Both the position numbers and the translations under genes were made by a program. Shown piece after piece: positions 55,053 through 64,000 of a stretch of DNA of 64,000 bases. How positions within the stretch are numbered: position 1 is the stretch's first letter; every line of letters starts with the position of its first letter. The stretch comes from Ornithodoros turicata (taxonomy: Eukaryota > Arthropoda > Arachnida > Ixodida > Argasidae). The stretch spans positions 22,655,511 through 22,719,510 of the forward strand of contig NC_088210.1 of the NCBI RefSeq assembly GCF_037126465.1, read 5' to 3'. The notes below the pieces were generated by a model. That model was not told the DNA's origin, made no database searches, and saw nothing but the letters and a program-made list of their open reading frames with translations.

Positions 55053-58000
55053 TACTAAAACTCTTCTTCTTCTCCTCCTAACTGGATGGTATCTGGAGCC
55101 ATGTGGTCTCCCAAAACTCGTTTTTACCTCCTTGGGTTACCACGTACATAGTTCTCGCCGCACGCGACTAAGATTGTTATTCCGACTCTTGGGGTCCCGT
55201 GCAACAAGAGACGCGGACCGGGCACTTCTCCTCGCAGACAAGCCAACAATGCAAAGCCCTCCTGTTGACTGGTGGCATTACAGGGGGGTCGGACCATAGG
55301 TATTAAGAGCTGTTGTCCGGGTACGGTTCCTCTTCGACGTCCACGCGACCGCTGGCTGGGGCCTGGAGGCATATACGGACGTCTTTGAAGAGCTCGGTAA
55401 AAAGTGCGAAGGGAATGCAGAAAAAGGGATCTGTTTACACCACACGTTTGCATTCTTCGTGGCGGTGAGCAAATTGCTCGCACACGACAGTTTCTTTGAG
55501 TCGCCTGTCGTGTGTGTATGCGTACTTCCTAAGAAAGATTTAGCCGGGGCGTTGTAAAAAAAAAAAACACGTCCTCTCTGACGCAACAAGAACCTTTGTG
55601 CAGCCGCAGGTCATTGAGGTTTCTTCATGCTTGTGTGCAGGTTGATAAAACAAACGGTATGCGCTCTTTTATAGCATGCTGAAGCACTTCAGGGATGACT
55701 TTTTTGTTTCTTCTTCGCCTAATGCGACTTCTACAACTATATAGGGAAGTAACTACTGCTAAAGAGTACTACTATTACAACTAGTACGAGTACTACCACT
55801 AAAGAGCAAACTACTATGTGAGCCAATTCAGTCGGCTTGGTAACAGTACTGAAGCATGTTCCGATTTGCTAATCCCTGCTGCTTTCCCCTTTTTCACGTA
55901 ACCTTAGGGTGCTGAAAAGAGGAAAAAATACATATAAACTACACGTGCTTCATTACCGAGACGAACCAAATGGTGTGTGTTTGCACGCGGAAGGTTTCCT
56001 TGTAACCTATAACTTGAAGCCGTCTTTTGATGACACAAGCAATGTTATTAAGCGGGGCTTTCGTAGTATGCAATGTAAGCGAGGCATTATGCAAGGTTTT
56101 CACTATTTTTTACCACAGCAGCACTATACAATCGTCTAATATTGAATACTAGAAAGATATCAAAGAAATCATAGCCTGCTGTATACCTGAAAACGCCGCG
56201 TCTTTATGTCCATTTGTTAGTTGTGTCATACATACTATTATACGCTGTTTTTTTATGTGTTTTTGCCGTCACCCAATAAGCGATTGAGCTTTCATCGTAT
56301 TCTTCTTTATTTTTGTTTCTCACCCTCTACAACTACCATTTACAAGAATACATAAGCGGATCAGAACGCTGCGCCGTTAGTTTAAACAGGGATGTCTATT
56401 ACACATCCATACTGTAACACTGTTCAGCCAAAAGAAACAATTAAACACCAAATATAAAGTACAATTGTTACATCCGCTGCACAATAATTTGAATAGATAG
56501 CCAGAAAGAAAGAGAGAGAAAGAAAAAATAGACTGCACGCGACGGAACGTCAACACGGGCCACATCCCTATACCATCGTATTCTCTGGTAAGGATATCAC
56601 AAGCGTTGCTGGCGTCGTGGTGACGGTTATAAGGGGATATGCAGGCGGAGCAGCAAAAACGGTTATGCCTAACACGTAGACGTACCGTATAGTAGTAATT
56701 ACCTAATCACTGGCTGCTGCCCACACACGTCAGAAAACGTGAGACAACCAGCAGCAGCCGCGCTGCACCCATGCTCAGCGCGACACCTCCAGGAAGAAGA
56801 CAGAACCCGGGACGGCGCAACAGTCGAGAAGAAAAGCGGTGCCCAAAACACGTATATGATCGATCACAATATGTCTTTTATTGCACATTTGACATGGTGG
56901 GCCTAACAAGGGATCCACCTGCATTCATGTTGGTATACACGGCGTGTATATATGCCTTTGACACAACACGACAGACGCGACAGCGTCGTTCTACACAGAA
57001 GCAACATATAGGAACGTGCGGGAAATCGGCCCATTTTATCATCATCTTCTCTGACCATCAAAGTATCATTAATCTCGTTCCCGGTTCCGTTCGGGAGGCG
57101 AAATCGACCTCGAACTTGACAGGCCGTCGAGAGAAAAAAAAAAGAGAAAATACACCGCTTCTGCTCGTGCAGGGCGACAGATGTCGCTATCTATAAGCTC
57201 GTGTATAGCTGCGCTTTTGCGTGCGAGGCATAACATGCACTGAAAGCCAAAGCAGTTTGTTCACGATATTTATGTCCTGGCCCCTTTTTTTACTGGAAGC
57301 GACAAAAAAAAAAAAAAAAAAGTAACGATGCTGGGCATCAAACACTGTTCCGGAAATATCGACACTTCGACCTTCGACGAGTCATGAAGTCTCGTGATCT
57401 GTCTGTCTGTCTGCGTCGACCCGCCCTCCATTTGTCACGTGATGCGTGTGACTTTCTTCTTTGTCAGTTATATTGAAGAAAATGTTCCATAGCTTTATGT
57501 TATTGTGCAAAATGGACATGTATACTTCAAGTATAGAACGTGAACTGAAGAAAATCTCTACAATGGTTAGGCTGGAAGATCGACAATTCTTCTGGGGTTC
57601 ATATCACAACTACAGAAACGGGAATAAATCTCGTCATCATCGCGATCAAAACAGCAACCCATCATGATGGCGTTGTATACTGACGATATGGGCACGGCTT
57701 CGCCAACGCCGGTTAACTTTAAACCAAGATCAAGTGTCTCTAAAACTTGAACTATTAGCCGTCAATTCTTTCTCAATAACTTTTGTTAGTGACGTAAGGT
57801 GAATTCCAGTACCACTAGCTTAACGTTAGAGAAAGAGGCTTGATCGCGGATCAGCTCTTAACCGGTGTTGTTGAAACTTGTCCATAGCCTTTCATAGTAA
57901 AAAGGTGTACAATTTTGAAACTGCTAATAGATCTTTTGAAAAGCAGTATATAAGGTGTCCAAGGAAAATGACACCTTCATGGATGGAGTTGGACGGACTA

Positions 58001-58194
58001 AAAATAATATTGAGAGGTTGAACTTGTCACCTGACAAGTTCTGCTACTCCGGGAATGTAATGGGAATGGGAACCACCGTACCTCCCGCATGCTTAGCTGC
58101 TGTTGGTGTATCCCTCACGTGTATCAATTATACGTCGATTTATGTAAATCCACATGATTGTTGGCGTCCTGAAGGTCAGAATGATGCACTCTTG
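55053..58194. other. No gene seen
   Basis: Mixed DNA with poly-A tracts (55555-55567, 57304-57321). Open frames such as 56771-57196 and 57955-58230 have no recognised domain. Confidence 0.4.
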
Positions 58195-58379
58195 CACGCT
58201 CAGAACAGAGCTTCACCACCTTGCATATAGCACGTTGTCTGCCAACCATTGCCACGAATTATAGGGTTATCGCTCCTGATTTGAAGAGAGAGAGAGGGAC
58301 GTACGCCTTTGTGTAGCAATTATCATAGTGTATCCAAATTGATACAGGCATAAGGCGTATGCCCACAGCGCTCTTCGAA

Positions 58380-58690
58380 TGATGATGACTGAAAGAAAAA
58401 ATGGGGATTGTAGCCCTCATCACGAGGGCCGGCTACCCCACACTCTTAAAAATGAAGTTCACCGCATAGCACGCTCTTAGCCAACCATAATCTGGAATGA
58501 TATCGTTATCTGCCCTGATTTGCTGAAAACGGGAGGCGTACGCCTTTTTGTGACACTTATGCTGTTCATAATTCACAGAAGAGGCGTACGCCGGATAACG
58601 ATATCATTCGAGATGATGGTTGGCTAAGAGCGTGCTATGCGGTGAAGTTCATTTTTAAGCGTGCAGATCACCTAAGGAAAGGAAAGGAAT
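58380..58690. repeat. Repeat R1 inserted in B2 and split by an A MITE
   Basis: GACTGAAAGAAAAAATGGGG, GATTGTAGCCCTCATCACGA, GGGCCGGCTACCCCA, then the MITE, then GATCACCTAAGGAAAGG. The copy at 24289 is continuous across this point. Confidence 0.8.
58441..58663 (+). mobile_element. Foldback MITE, type A, with CA target duplication and internal empty-site control
   Basis: CACTCTTAAAAATGAAGTTC to CATTTTTAAGCGTG. CA flanks it on both sides (58439-58440, 58664-58665) and the uninterrupted R1 copy has a single CA (CTACCCCAGATCACC at 24349-24363). The right inner arm is shortened (GGCGTACGCCGGATAACG). Both arms share the private CTCTTAGCC/GGCTAAGAG variant. Confidence 0.9.
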
Positions 58691-58762
58691 CAGAAGCGGT
58701 AACCCTATCATTCGTGACAGTGGTTGGCGGACAACGTGCTATGCGGTGAAGTCCTGTTCTGA

Positions 58763-59015
58763 GAGTATAGAAATGAACTTCACCGCATATAGCAGCTCTT
58801 AGCCAAGCATCATCTCGAATGATAGCGTTAACTGCCCTAATTTCTATTAAACGGGAGACGTACGTCTTTTTTGTGAATTGTGAACAGCACAAGTGTCACA
58901 AAAAAGGCGTACGCCTCACGTTTTCAACAAATCAGGGCAGATAACGATGTCATTCGAGATGATGGTTGGCTAGGAGCGTGCTTTATATGCGTTGAAGTCA
59001 ATTTTTTTAGGAGTG
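58763..59015 (-). mobile_element. Foldback MITE, type A, fused to the end of B2
   Basis: TATAGAAATGAACTTCACCG to CAATTTTTTTAGGAGTG. The left TIR overlaps the last bases of the preceding B2. A TAT insertion is present in both arms (CGCATATAGCAG; GCTTTATATGCG). Loop in minus orientation. Confidence 0.7.
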
Positions 59016-59108
59016 TGGGGCTAATGGCAAATGATATATGATTTATTCCCGTATTAAGCATTTAAGTTGCACACTTCACTCGTCGATGTTCCGATAAAGT
59101 TCATCGTA

Positions 59109-59356
59109 CACTCTTAAAAATGAACTTCACCTCATAGCACGTTCCTAGCCCACCGTCATCTCGAATGATATCGTTATCTGCCCTGATTTGTTGAAAACGG
59201 GAGGCGTACGCCTTTTTGTGACACTTATGCTGTTCATAATTGTCAGGAAAAAGGCGTACGTCTCCCGTTTTCAACAAATCAAGCCAGATAACGATATCAT
59301 TCGAGACGATAGTTGGCTAGGAACGTGCTATGAGGTGAAGTTCATTTTTAAGAGTG
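59109..59356 (+). mobile_element. Foldback MITE, type A, TA duplication, arm-shared variants
   Basis: CACTCTTAAAAATGAACTTC to CATTTTTAAGAGTG with TA at 59107-59108 and 59357-59358. Both arms carry CTCATAGCACGTTCC where other copies have CGCATAGCACGCTCC. Confidence 0.9.
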
Positions 59357-59358
59357 TA

Positions 59359-60588
59359 CATCTACAGTGTAGTGCATTCTCCCTTCATATACGCATTTTT
59401 CTTCAGTTGAGTGGTCAAGGGCTCACATTCAAAGTATGCAGCCTCATATTGAGTACTATATTGAGATACGTTAAGGAGCCCTTCAGAGTTCTTTGGTCTG
59501 CGGCGAAGTTCTCGAACACAAACAGAGCGCTTCTGAGATCATGCAGCGGTTCAGCGCGTCTGTGCTGCTGATAAAATCCTCCAAATAGCGAAGCTACCAG
59601 ACCTTCTATATTTGTGGCCCTAGAGCGGGAACCTTTCCGTTCCGTCTTTCCAATGCGCGATTTGAGCGGAGGAATTTTAGTAGCGAAACACATACACTAT
59701 CAATTAGAGTCCCTCAAAACAAAACGTCGCGAAGAATGCAAGTTGTGTGCATGGCACGCTGCATGCATGAAAATCCGACGTTTTCGAAATGGGTCGGAAA
59801 GGCCGGATGGGATGGCTTCTGGCAGCCTTTACAAAAGGTTTCATTCCTATATTGCGGGAGACCGAATTTGGATTGTCGGGAGGACGAAAATATGAAATCA
59901 AAATACGCGTCCATGCCATTCGACATGCCGCGTCTGTTTGTAAATGCGGGCTGGATCTGGAGCGTGGGTCGACTATTTTGGGCGCGGGCTCAGAAAAGTG
60001 GGAACCAATTTTTGAGAGCGAGCGTCAGACAATGGGCTCCTCAGCCACCTATTTCTTCTGGCTGACTCATATCACGCAGACCTTGCAGTTTCAAATTACG
60101 CTGTGTCCCATTAAGAAGGGGGGCGGGGGGTATATCTTCCATTACCCCTTTTCCTTCCTCGGGTGTAAGACATCCAATGCGACCAGGTGTGTATCAGGAC
60201 GAATGAGATACATGATGATTGTTTTCGGAGGATTTCGTGAAGTCTGAACTTAGGATACGAGATTGCGTCGAAAATGCGAAACTGTTAAAGATCGCTTCCA
60301 AAATATGGCTCACAGATATAGCTTTGCAGTTATTCACCCTCTTTATAGGGTTTGTCACACGCTCCTCATGATGGCGGTCAAATTTAAAAGTTCGTTCCCG
60401 TGCTAATGTGCGCATTATTTTCTGTACATTTTATGTTTCCCCATCTCCTTTTGTTTTCGTGTACCGTGCGCAGTTCATCATTCGTCTATACCCTATCTTG
60501 CTAACCCAAAAGAGACAAAAAAAAATCTGCTTATTTCTTATAACTTACACATTTAGGAGCTGTCGTTCAACAGTTGATTACTGTTGAC
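59359..60588. other. No gene supported
   Basis: Overlapping open frames at 59614-60247 (plus, three registers) and on the minus strand. None contains a domain I recognise. Confidence 0.35.
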
Positions 60589-60777
60589 CAGGGGTGAGCA
60601 GTAATAGTAATTATGATTCTATTTATATCAAAATTTTGCAGTATTTCTCCGCTATTACGATGCTATTTCTGTCATACTTTAGAGTATGTCTATATTATGT
60701 ATTACAATACTCATTCTAGAATGTATTTGCATATAGTATATTCTAGTACACCAAATTGAAGTATTATAATGCTGTAG
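60589..60777. mobile_element. Probable hAT-like element, left end only
   Basis: CCAGGGGTGAGCAGTAATAG at about 60589 has the CAGGGGTG-GCA form of hAT ends, followed by an AT-rich, ATTAC/TATTCTAG-rich interior. No right end found before the MITE at 60778. Confidence 0.35.
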
Positions 60778-60980
60778 CACTCTTAAAACAAGTCTTCACA
60801 ACATGACACGGAAACATAAAGCACTCATGATTGGTGGAAAGTGCGGGCGCGTATGCCTTTTGCGACACCGCCACATGTAACAATTAACTTAACTGCATAA
60901 ATGTAACAAAAAAAAGCGTATGCCTCTCGTATTCAACGCACCAGGAGCGTGTTATTCAGTGAGTTTCTGTTTTAAGAATG
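60778..60980 (-). mobile_element. Foldback MITE, type C, diverged
   Basis: CACTCTTAAAACAAGTCTTC to TTTCTGTTTTAAGAATG. Loop AACAATTAACTTAACTGCAT; arms shortened relative to other C copies. Confidence 0.7.
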
Positions 60981-61049
60981 CAGAAGATGTAATACTTAGA
61001 CTCACCTGCGAACTTTATCGCTAACTTTCCGAAGCACTGTGTCTCTATG

Positions 61050-61571
61050 GGTGTGTTCGTTTATTAAACTCGCGCGACCTGCGAGTCGGAGTCGTGACGT
61101 ATGAGAGCCATCGGTCGTCATCGACTCTAGCGACCCACCTCGAAAGGAGAGTCGCTGCGAGTCGACTCTTGAGCACCTCTACACTCTTAAAAATGAACTT
61201 CACCGCATAGCACGTTCCTAGCCAACCATTATCTCGAATGATACCGTTATCTGCTGTGATTTGTTGAAAACAGGGGGCGTACGCCTTTTCTGTGACAATT
61301 ATGAACAGCATAAGTGTCACAAAAAAGGCGTACGCCCCCCCGTTTTCAACAAATCGTAGCAGATAACGATATCATTCGAGATAATGGTTGGCTAGGAGCG
61401 TGCTATGCGGTGAAGTTCATTTTTAAGAGTGTAGTGTTGAATCCTCGAATTTTAGAACGGGAGTTAGTGTCACGTGGGCGACGTCATGAGAGCCGCGCCG
61501 CGGCATTTTCGCCCACCAAGAGTCTACTCTCTCGGCTCTCGAGTTGTTCGAGTCGCATAAACGAACGCAAC
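61050..61571. mobile_element. TIR element (GTGTTCGTTTAT ends) hosting an A MITE
   Basis: GGTGTGTTCGTTTATTAAAC at 61050 mirrors ATAAACGAACGCAAC ending at 61571. CTATG occurs next to both ends, suggesting a short duplication. The interior contains ATGAGAGCC twice and GAGTCGACTC-type words. Removing the A copy leaves about 280 bp. Superfamily not assigned; hAT-like elements with GTTCGTTTAT ends exist in arthropods. Confidence 0.55.
61192..61431 (-). mobile_element. Foldback MITE, type A, TA duplication
   Basis: CACTCTTAAAAATGAACTTC to CATTTTTAAGAGTG with TA at 61190-61191 and 61432-61433. ACCATTATC/GATAATGGT is shared by both arms. Loop in minus orientation. Confidence 0.9.
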
Positions 61572-61624
61572 CTATGTGTTATTGTTATAGGGAGAAAATT
61601 TTTTTGCACTAACAGGGAACGCTC

Positions 61625-61705
61625 TTGACCGCATGTAGCACGCTGTATGCCAGTCATCATCGCGTTTGATATCTGCCTGTCTCCTCGATAAGCTGAAAAA
61701 GCGAT
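61625..61705 (+). mobile_element. Decayed A/C-type MITE fragment
   Basis: GACCGCATGTAGCACGCTGT, GTCATCATCGCGTTTGATAT, GATAAGCTGAAAAAGCGATA: left-arm order is preserved but strongly diverged. Confidence 0.4.
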
Positions 61706-61809
61706 ACGATTCTGAACCTTGGTTGGCCTATAGAACGGCTTATGCGACGAACAGCGCGCTATACCTGTTAGTACCAAAAATGCGCACTCTAGAACTCATT
61801 GTTTACCCC

Positions 61810-61882
61810 TACACTCAGATGCCACGAATGACAATGTTATCGATTGGGTAAGCCTTTTTTGTGGCAATTTGGATATATGATA
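61810..61882 (-). mobile_element. B-type MITE fragment
   Basis: GCCACGAATGACAATGTTAT, then TTTTTTGTGGCAATTTGGAT and ATATGATA: part of one arm and the loop in minus orientation. Confidence 0.55.
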
Positions 61883-62069
61883 CGCAGTACCTAAAGTACT
61901 TTTGGGGTACTTTTACTTTTCTTCAAGTCAACCTGCTTAGGAATACTTTCTATTTTACTTCTACATGTTTCTATACTTTTGCGTTGAAATACGTCAAGTA
62001 TCCTTCTGTCAGCCTTGCTATAGTTCGCTGTATACGACAAAACCGGCACATGCTTTCAGCCTGCCACCA

Positions 62070-62317
62070 CACTCTTAAAAATGAACTTCACCGCATAGCT
62101 CGCTCCTAGCCAACCATTATCTCGAATGATATCGTTATCTGCCCTGATTTGTTGAAAACGGAAGGCGTACGCCTTTTTTGTGACAATTATGAACAGCATA
62201 AGTGTCACAAAAAAGGCGTACGCCCCCGTTTTCAACAAATCAGGGCAGATAACGATATCATTCGACATGATGGTTGGCTAGGAGCGTGCTATGCAGTGAA
62301 GTTCATTTTCAAGAGTG
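62070..62317 (-). mobile_element. Foldback MITE, type A, CA target duplication
   Basis: CACTCTTAAAAATGAACTTC to CATTTTCAAGAGTG with CA on both sides (62068-62069, 62318-62319). Near-perfect arms, GGCGTACGCC on both sides of a minus-orientation loop. Confidence 0.9.
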
Positions 62318-62325
62318 CATGGTGT

Positions 62326-62500
62326 TCGTTGTGGTGTGGAGGTTCATCTAGAGGCGGAGCCTATTTTGTACCACTATGCACGTGCGTAATGTACAAAATA
62401 GGCTCCGCCTCCCGTTTTCAACGAATCAGGGGCGAGAACTTGTTATTCGGGATGATGGTTGGCCAGGAGCGTGCTGTGTGGTGAAACTCATTTTTAAGAG
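62326..62500 (+). mobile_element. Foldback MITE, type F, with a replaced apex
   Basis: The right arm is A2-like (CGTTTTCAACGAATCAGGGG ... GGATGATGGTTGGCCAGGAG ... CATTTTTAAGAG), but the apex is GAGGCGGAGCCTATTTTGTA (62351) mirrored by TACAAAATAGGCTCCGCCTC (62392) around a 20-base loop, instead of GGCGTACGCCTTTTTGTGAC. The left arm outside the apex is missing. Confidence 0.7.
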
Positions 62501-62501
62501 G

Positions 62502-62695
62502 GCACGAATGATAGGGTTATCTTCGGATTTGAAGAGAGAGAGGGCGTACGCCTTTTTGTAGCAATTATCATATATCCAAATTACTACAAAATGGCATACG
62601 CCCCCTCGCTCTTCGAACCAGAAGCGATAACCCTATCATTCGTGGCAATGGTGGGCGGACAACGTGCTATGCGGTGAAGGTCCGTTCTGGGAGTG
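62502..62695 (+). mobile_element. B2 foldback MITE, left terminus missing
   Basis: GCACGAATGATAGGGTTATC onward, loop AGCAATTATCATATATCC, right end GGTCCGTTCTGGGAGTG. It directly abuts the F element end. Confidence 0.75.
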
Positions 62696-62726
62696 TGGTC
62701 TCCGTATAAAGAGCTAAAAGCCGTGG

Positions 62727-62915
62727 TATGAAAACGACATGTTATACTTGAGAGTACTTAATAAGTACTTCAAGTACATTTCTCACTACCTCATACTTGA
62801 CTTCAAGTATTTAGCACCGGCAGGACTTTTTCCTGTATTTAAAGTACATATTTTCGCAAGTACTTAACACTTTACTTAAATTACCTTTCCTGGTACTTTG
62901 CCCATCACTGCCAAG
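62727..62915. mobile_element. Probable hAT-like element, right end
   Basis: AAGTACTTCAAGTAC words throughout and a terminus GGTACTTTGCCCATCACTG at 62892-62910; CAGTG-TGGGCAAAGTA is a common hAT end in arthropods. Similar AGTACTT-rich fragments occur at about 36780-36830, 37405-37500 and 61888-62025. Confidence 0.45.
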
Positions 62916-63390
62916 GTTGTACACGACCATAGACTGGTCCGTACAAGTTCATCCGACTTGGCACAACGTTTGGGTGGATGATGAACGTGAGCACACCGGC
63001 TGGTTCGTAAGACTGACCATTTGCCGAACAACGTGGACGCAAAGTGGCCACTCAGACATTCACGACGTTGTGGGCCTCACTGACGTTTGAGTAGTCTTAA
63101 TAGTCCTCGTAATAACCCTAAAGGCCCGCGTGATCGCAGGAAACACCCACGTAAGGTCGGCTTGCAACGAGAGCACGCGCAAGATGCTATCGCGCTCTGT
63201 GTGTGCCTCCTTGAAAAATGATCGTGAATTTCTGCCCAGCATGTTTTTCGTACTCAATCTGCGCATGCGCAGAGCTTTATGTATACTGGTGGGGTGTAAT
63301 GCCACGAAGAAGGCAGTTTTCGAGTGATGTCTTCGTTTTCAGACGGCGTTAGGGCTGTTGATATCAAGTGCCTGTCAGCTCGTCGTCCTA
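62916..63390. other. No gene seen
   Basis: Unique-looking DNA; a short open frame on each strand without recognised domain. Confidence 0.4.
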
Positions 63391-63602
63391 CACTCTTAGA
63401 AATGAACTTCACCGCATAGCACGCTCCTAGCCAACCATAATCCCGAATGATATCGTTATCTGCCCTGATTTGTGGAAAACCGGAGGCGTACGCCTTTTTT
63501 GTGACACTTATGCTGTTCATAATTGTCACGCAGATAACGATATCATTCGAGATTATGGTTGGCTAGGAGCGTGCTATGCGGTGAAGTTCATTTCTAAGAG
63601 TG
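63391..63602 (+). mobile_element. Foldback MITE, type A, right inner arm deleted, TA duplication
   Basis: CACTCTTAGAAATGAACTTC to CATTTCTAAGAGTG with TA at 63389-63390 and 63603-63604. The loop side TAATTGTCAC joins GCAGATAACGATATC, removing the right apex and its GGCGTACGCC. ACCATAATC is shared by both arms. Confidence 0.9.
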
Positions 63603-63729
63603 TAGTATGACACTGCAAAGCGGAAAACAATTAGGAGCTGCCTCTTTTCACATAGGACATGCGTTTTTCAATATAAATAACGAAAAGTTGCCAATACCGA
63701 CTGACTGCACAAGACTCCAGCTTATTATA

Positions 63730-63969
63730 CACTCTTAGAAAAAAAAAAAAAGTGCAGCAGTTACACCTTCTACCGGATATACTAGTTGTCGCATGTTGTA
63801 CCTAAAAGGTTGCAAAATTCTACCTGCTACCTACGAATTACCGGGTTACCGGTAATTACGGGTTACCGCTTCTGATTCGGTGAGCGAGGGGGACGTACGC
63901 CTTTTTGTAGCAATTTGGATATATGATAATTTCTTTTACCACCTTTTCACACCCTTTTTTCTTAGAGTG
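63730..63969 (-). mobile_element. MITE, type D, TA duplication
   Basis: CACTCTTAGAAAAAAAAAAA to CCTTTTTTCTTAGAGTG with TA at 63728-63729 and 63970-63971. Reverse orientation of the copy at 2566: GTTACACCTTCTACCGG, CCTAAAAGGTTGCAAAATTC, GGTTACCGCTTCTGATTCGG, GACGTACGCCTTTTTGTAGC. A small GGGTTACCGG duplication is present at about 63841-63870. Confidence 0.85.
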
Positions 63970-64000
63970 TACTCCACAAGAGTAGGAAGTATTCCGAACC

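Larger units (their letters stand above)
58195..58766 (+). mobile_element. B2 foldback MITE split by repeat R1
   Basis: Left part CACGCTCAGAACAGAGCTTC to GCGCTCTTCGAAT (about 58379). Right part CAGAAGCGGTAACCCTATCA to CCTGTTCTGAGAGTA. The split lies within the block that reads CTTCGAATCAGAAGCG in intact copies, and GAAT occurs at both insert borders. Confidence 0.75.

Noticed and set aside
59736..60247. Overlapping open frames of 90-150 codons on the plus strand
   Set aside because: Three registers and the opposite strand are open together; no recognised motif, codon pattern or splice context. Cannot be excluded as an exon but not supported.
703..63529. Many open frames with similar peptides (for example HRIARCAPT, FVAIIIYPNCYKKAYA, SRFQQIRADNDIIRD)
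   Set aside because: They recur because they are translations of the repeated MITE arms, in several frames and on both strands, and end at MITE borders. They are not genes.

Overview
The window looks like repeat-dense, gene-poor arthropod nuclear DNA, most likely from a tick or another chelicerate. I infer this from the repeat types: a mariner-type transposase N-terminus, a tRNA-derived SINE with a (CCACC)n-like tail, I/Jockey-like non-LTR retrotransposon remnants, and hAT-, pogo- and mariner-like non-autonomous DNA elements. There are no operons, ribosome binding sites or bacterial coding density. I found no intact host protein-coding gene, tRNA, rRNA or CRISPR array. Long stretches are simple-sequence, purine/pyrimidine-rich or featureless intergenic or intronic DNA. 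The species call rests on recognition alone.

The dominant feature is a superfamily of foldback MITEs of about 200-280 bp, with roughly 45-50 copies and fragments in 64 kb. All start and end with CACTCT...AGAGTG, and most are near-perfect palindromes. The self-complementary decamer GGCGTACGCC sits near the apex of each arm, beside an asymmetric loop of about 30 bp that gives orientation. I use window-local names: A (TIR CACTCTTAAAAATGAACTTC), A2 (close to A), B (CACTCTAAAAACAGAACTTC), B2 (CACTCTCAGAACAGAAC), C and C2 (two dissimilar arms), D (only one palindrome-type arm) and F (apex replaced). Clusters lie at about 0.7-1.2, 4.5-10.8, 14.1-14.8, 17.7-21.3, 29.9-32.3, 41.4-41.7, 47.0-47.7 and 58.2-64 kb. 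Most copies are flanked by a TA duplication, but several have CA or TG. For one CA case, a second copy of the host repeat elsewhere in the window supplies the empty site.

Many copies are nested, so insertion order can be read: D hosting A, B and B (29.9-30.8 kb); C hosting a SINE whose tail hosts A (47.0-47.7 kb); B2 hosting a dispersed repeat that hosts A (58.2-58.8 kb); C hosting B and A (18.5-19.3 kb). A is usually the youngest layer.

Other mobile DNA: the start of a mariner-type transposase running off the left edge (minus strand, 137 to 1); a degraded non-LTR retrotransposon with RT, RNase H and Cys/His tail (minus strand, about 43.4-45.5 kb) and a second tail fragment at 39.4-39.6 kb; SINEs with clear target-site duplications at 9.35, 22.96, 40.4 and 47.2 kb; an 8-bp-TSD hAT-like MITE at 25.7-26.2 kb; a 41-bp-TIR MITE at 28.2-28.5 kb; a two-tier palindrome at 36.0-36.3 kb; a pogo-like MITE at 54.9-55.05 kb; a foldback element built of tandem subrepeats at 41.1-41.4 kb; and a 48-bp-arm inverted repeat at 53.8-53.9 kb. 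None of the MITEs encodes a protein. They would need a transposase in trans, possibly of Tc1/mariner type given the TA duplications, and no source is visible here apart from the partial mariner gene, which is not shown to be related.
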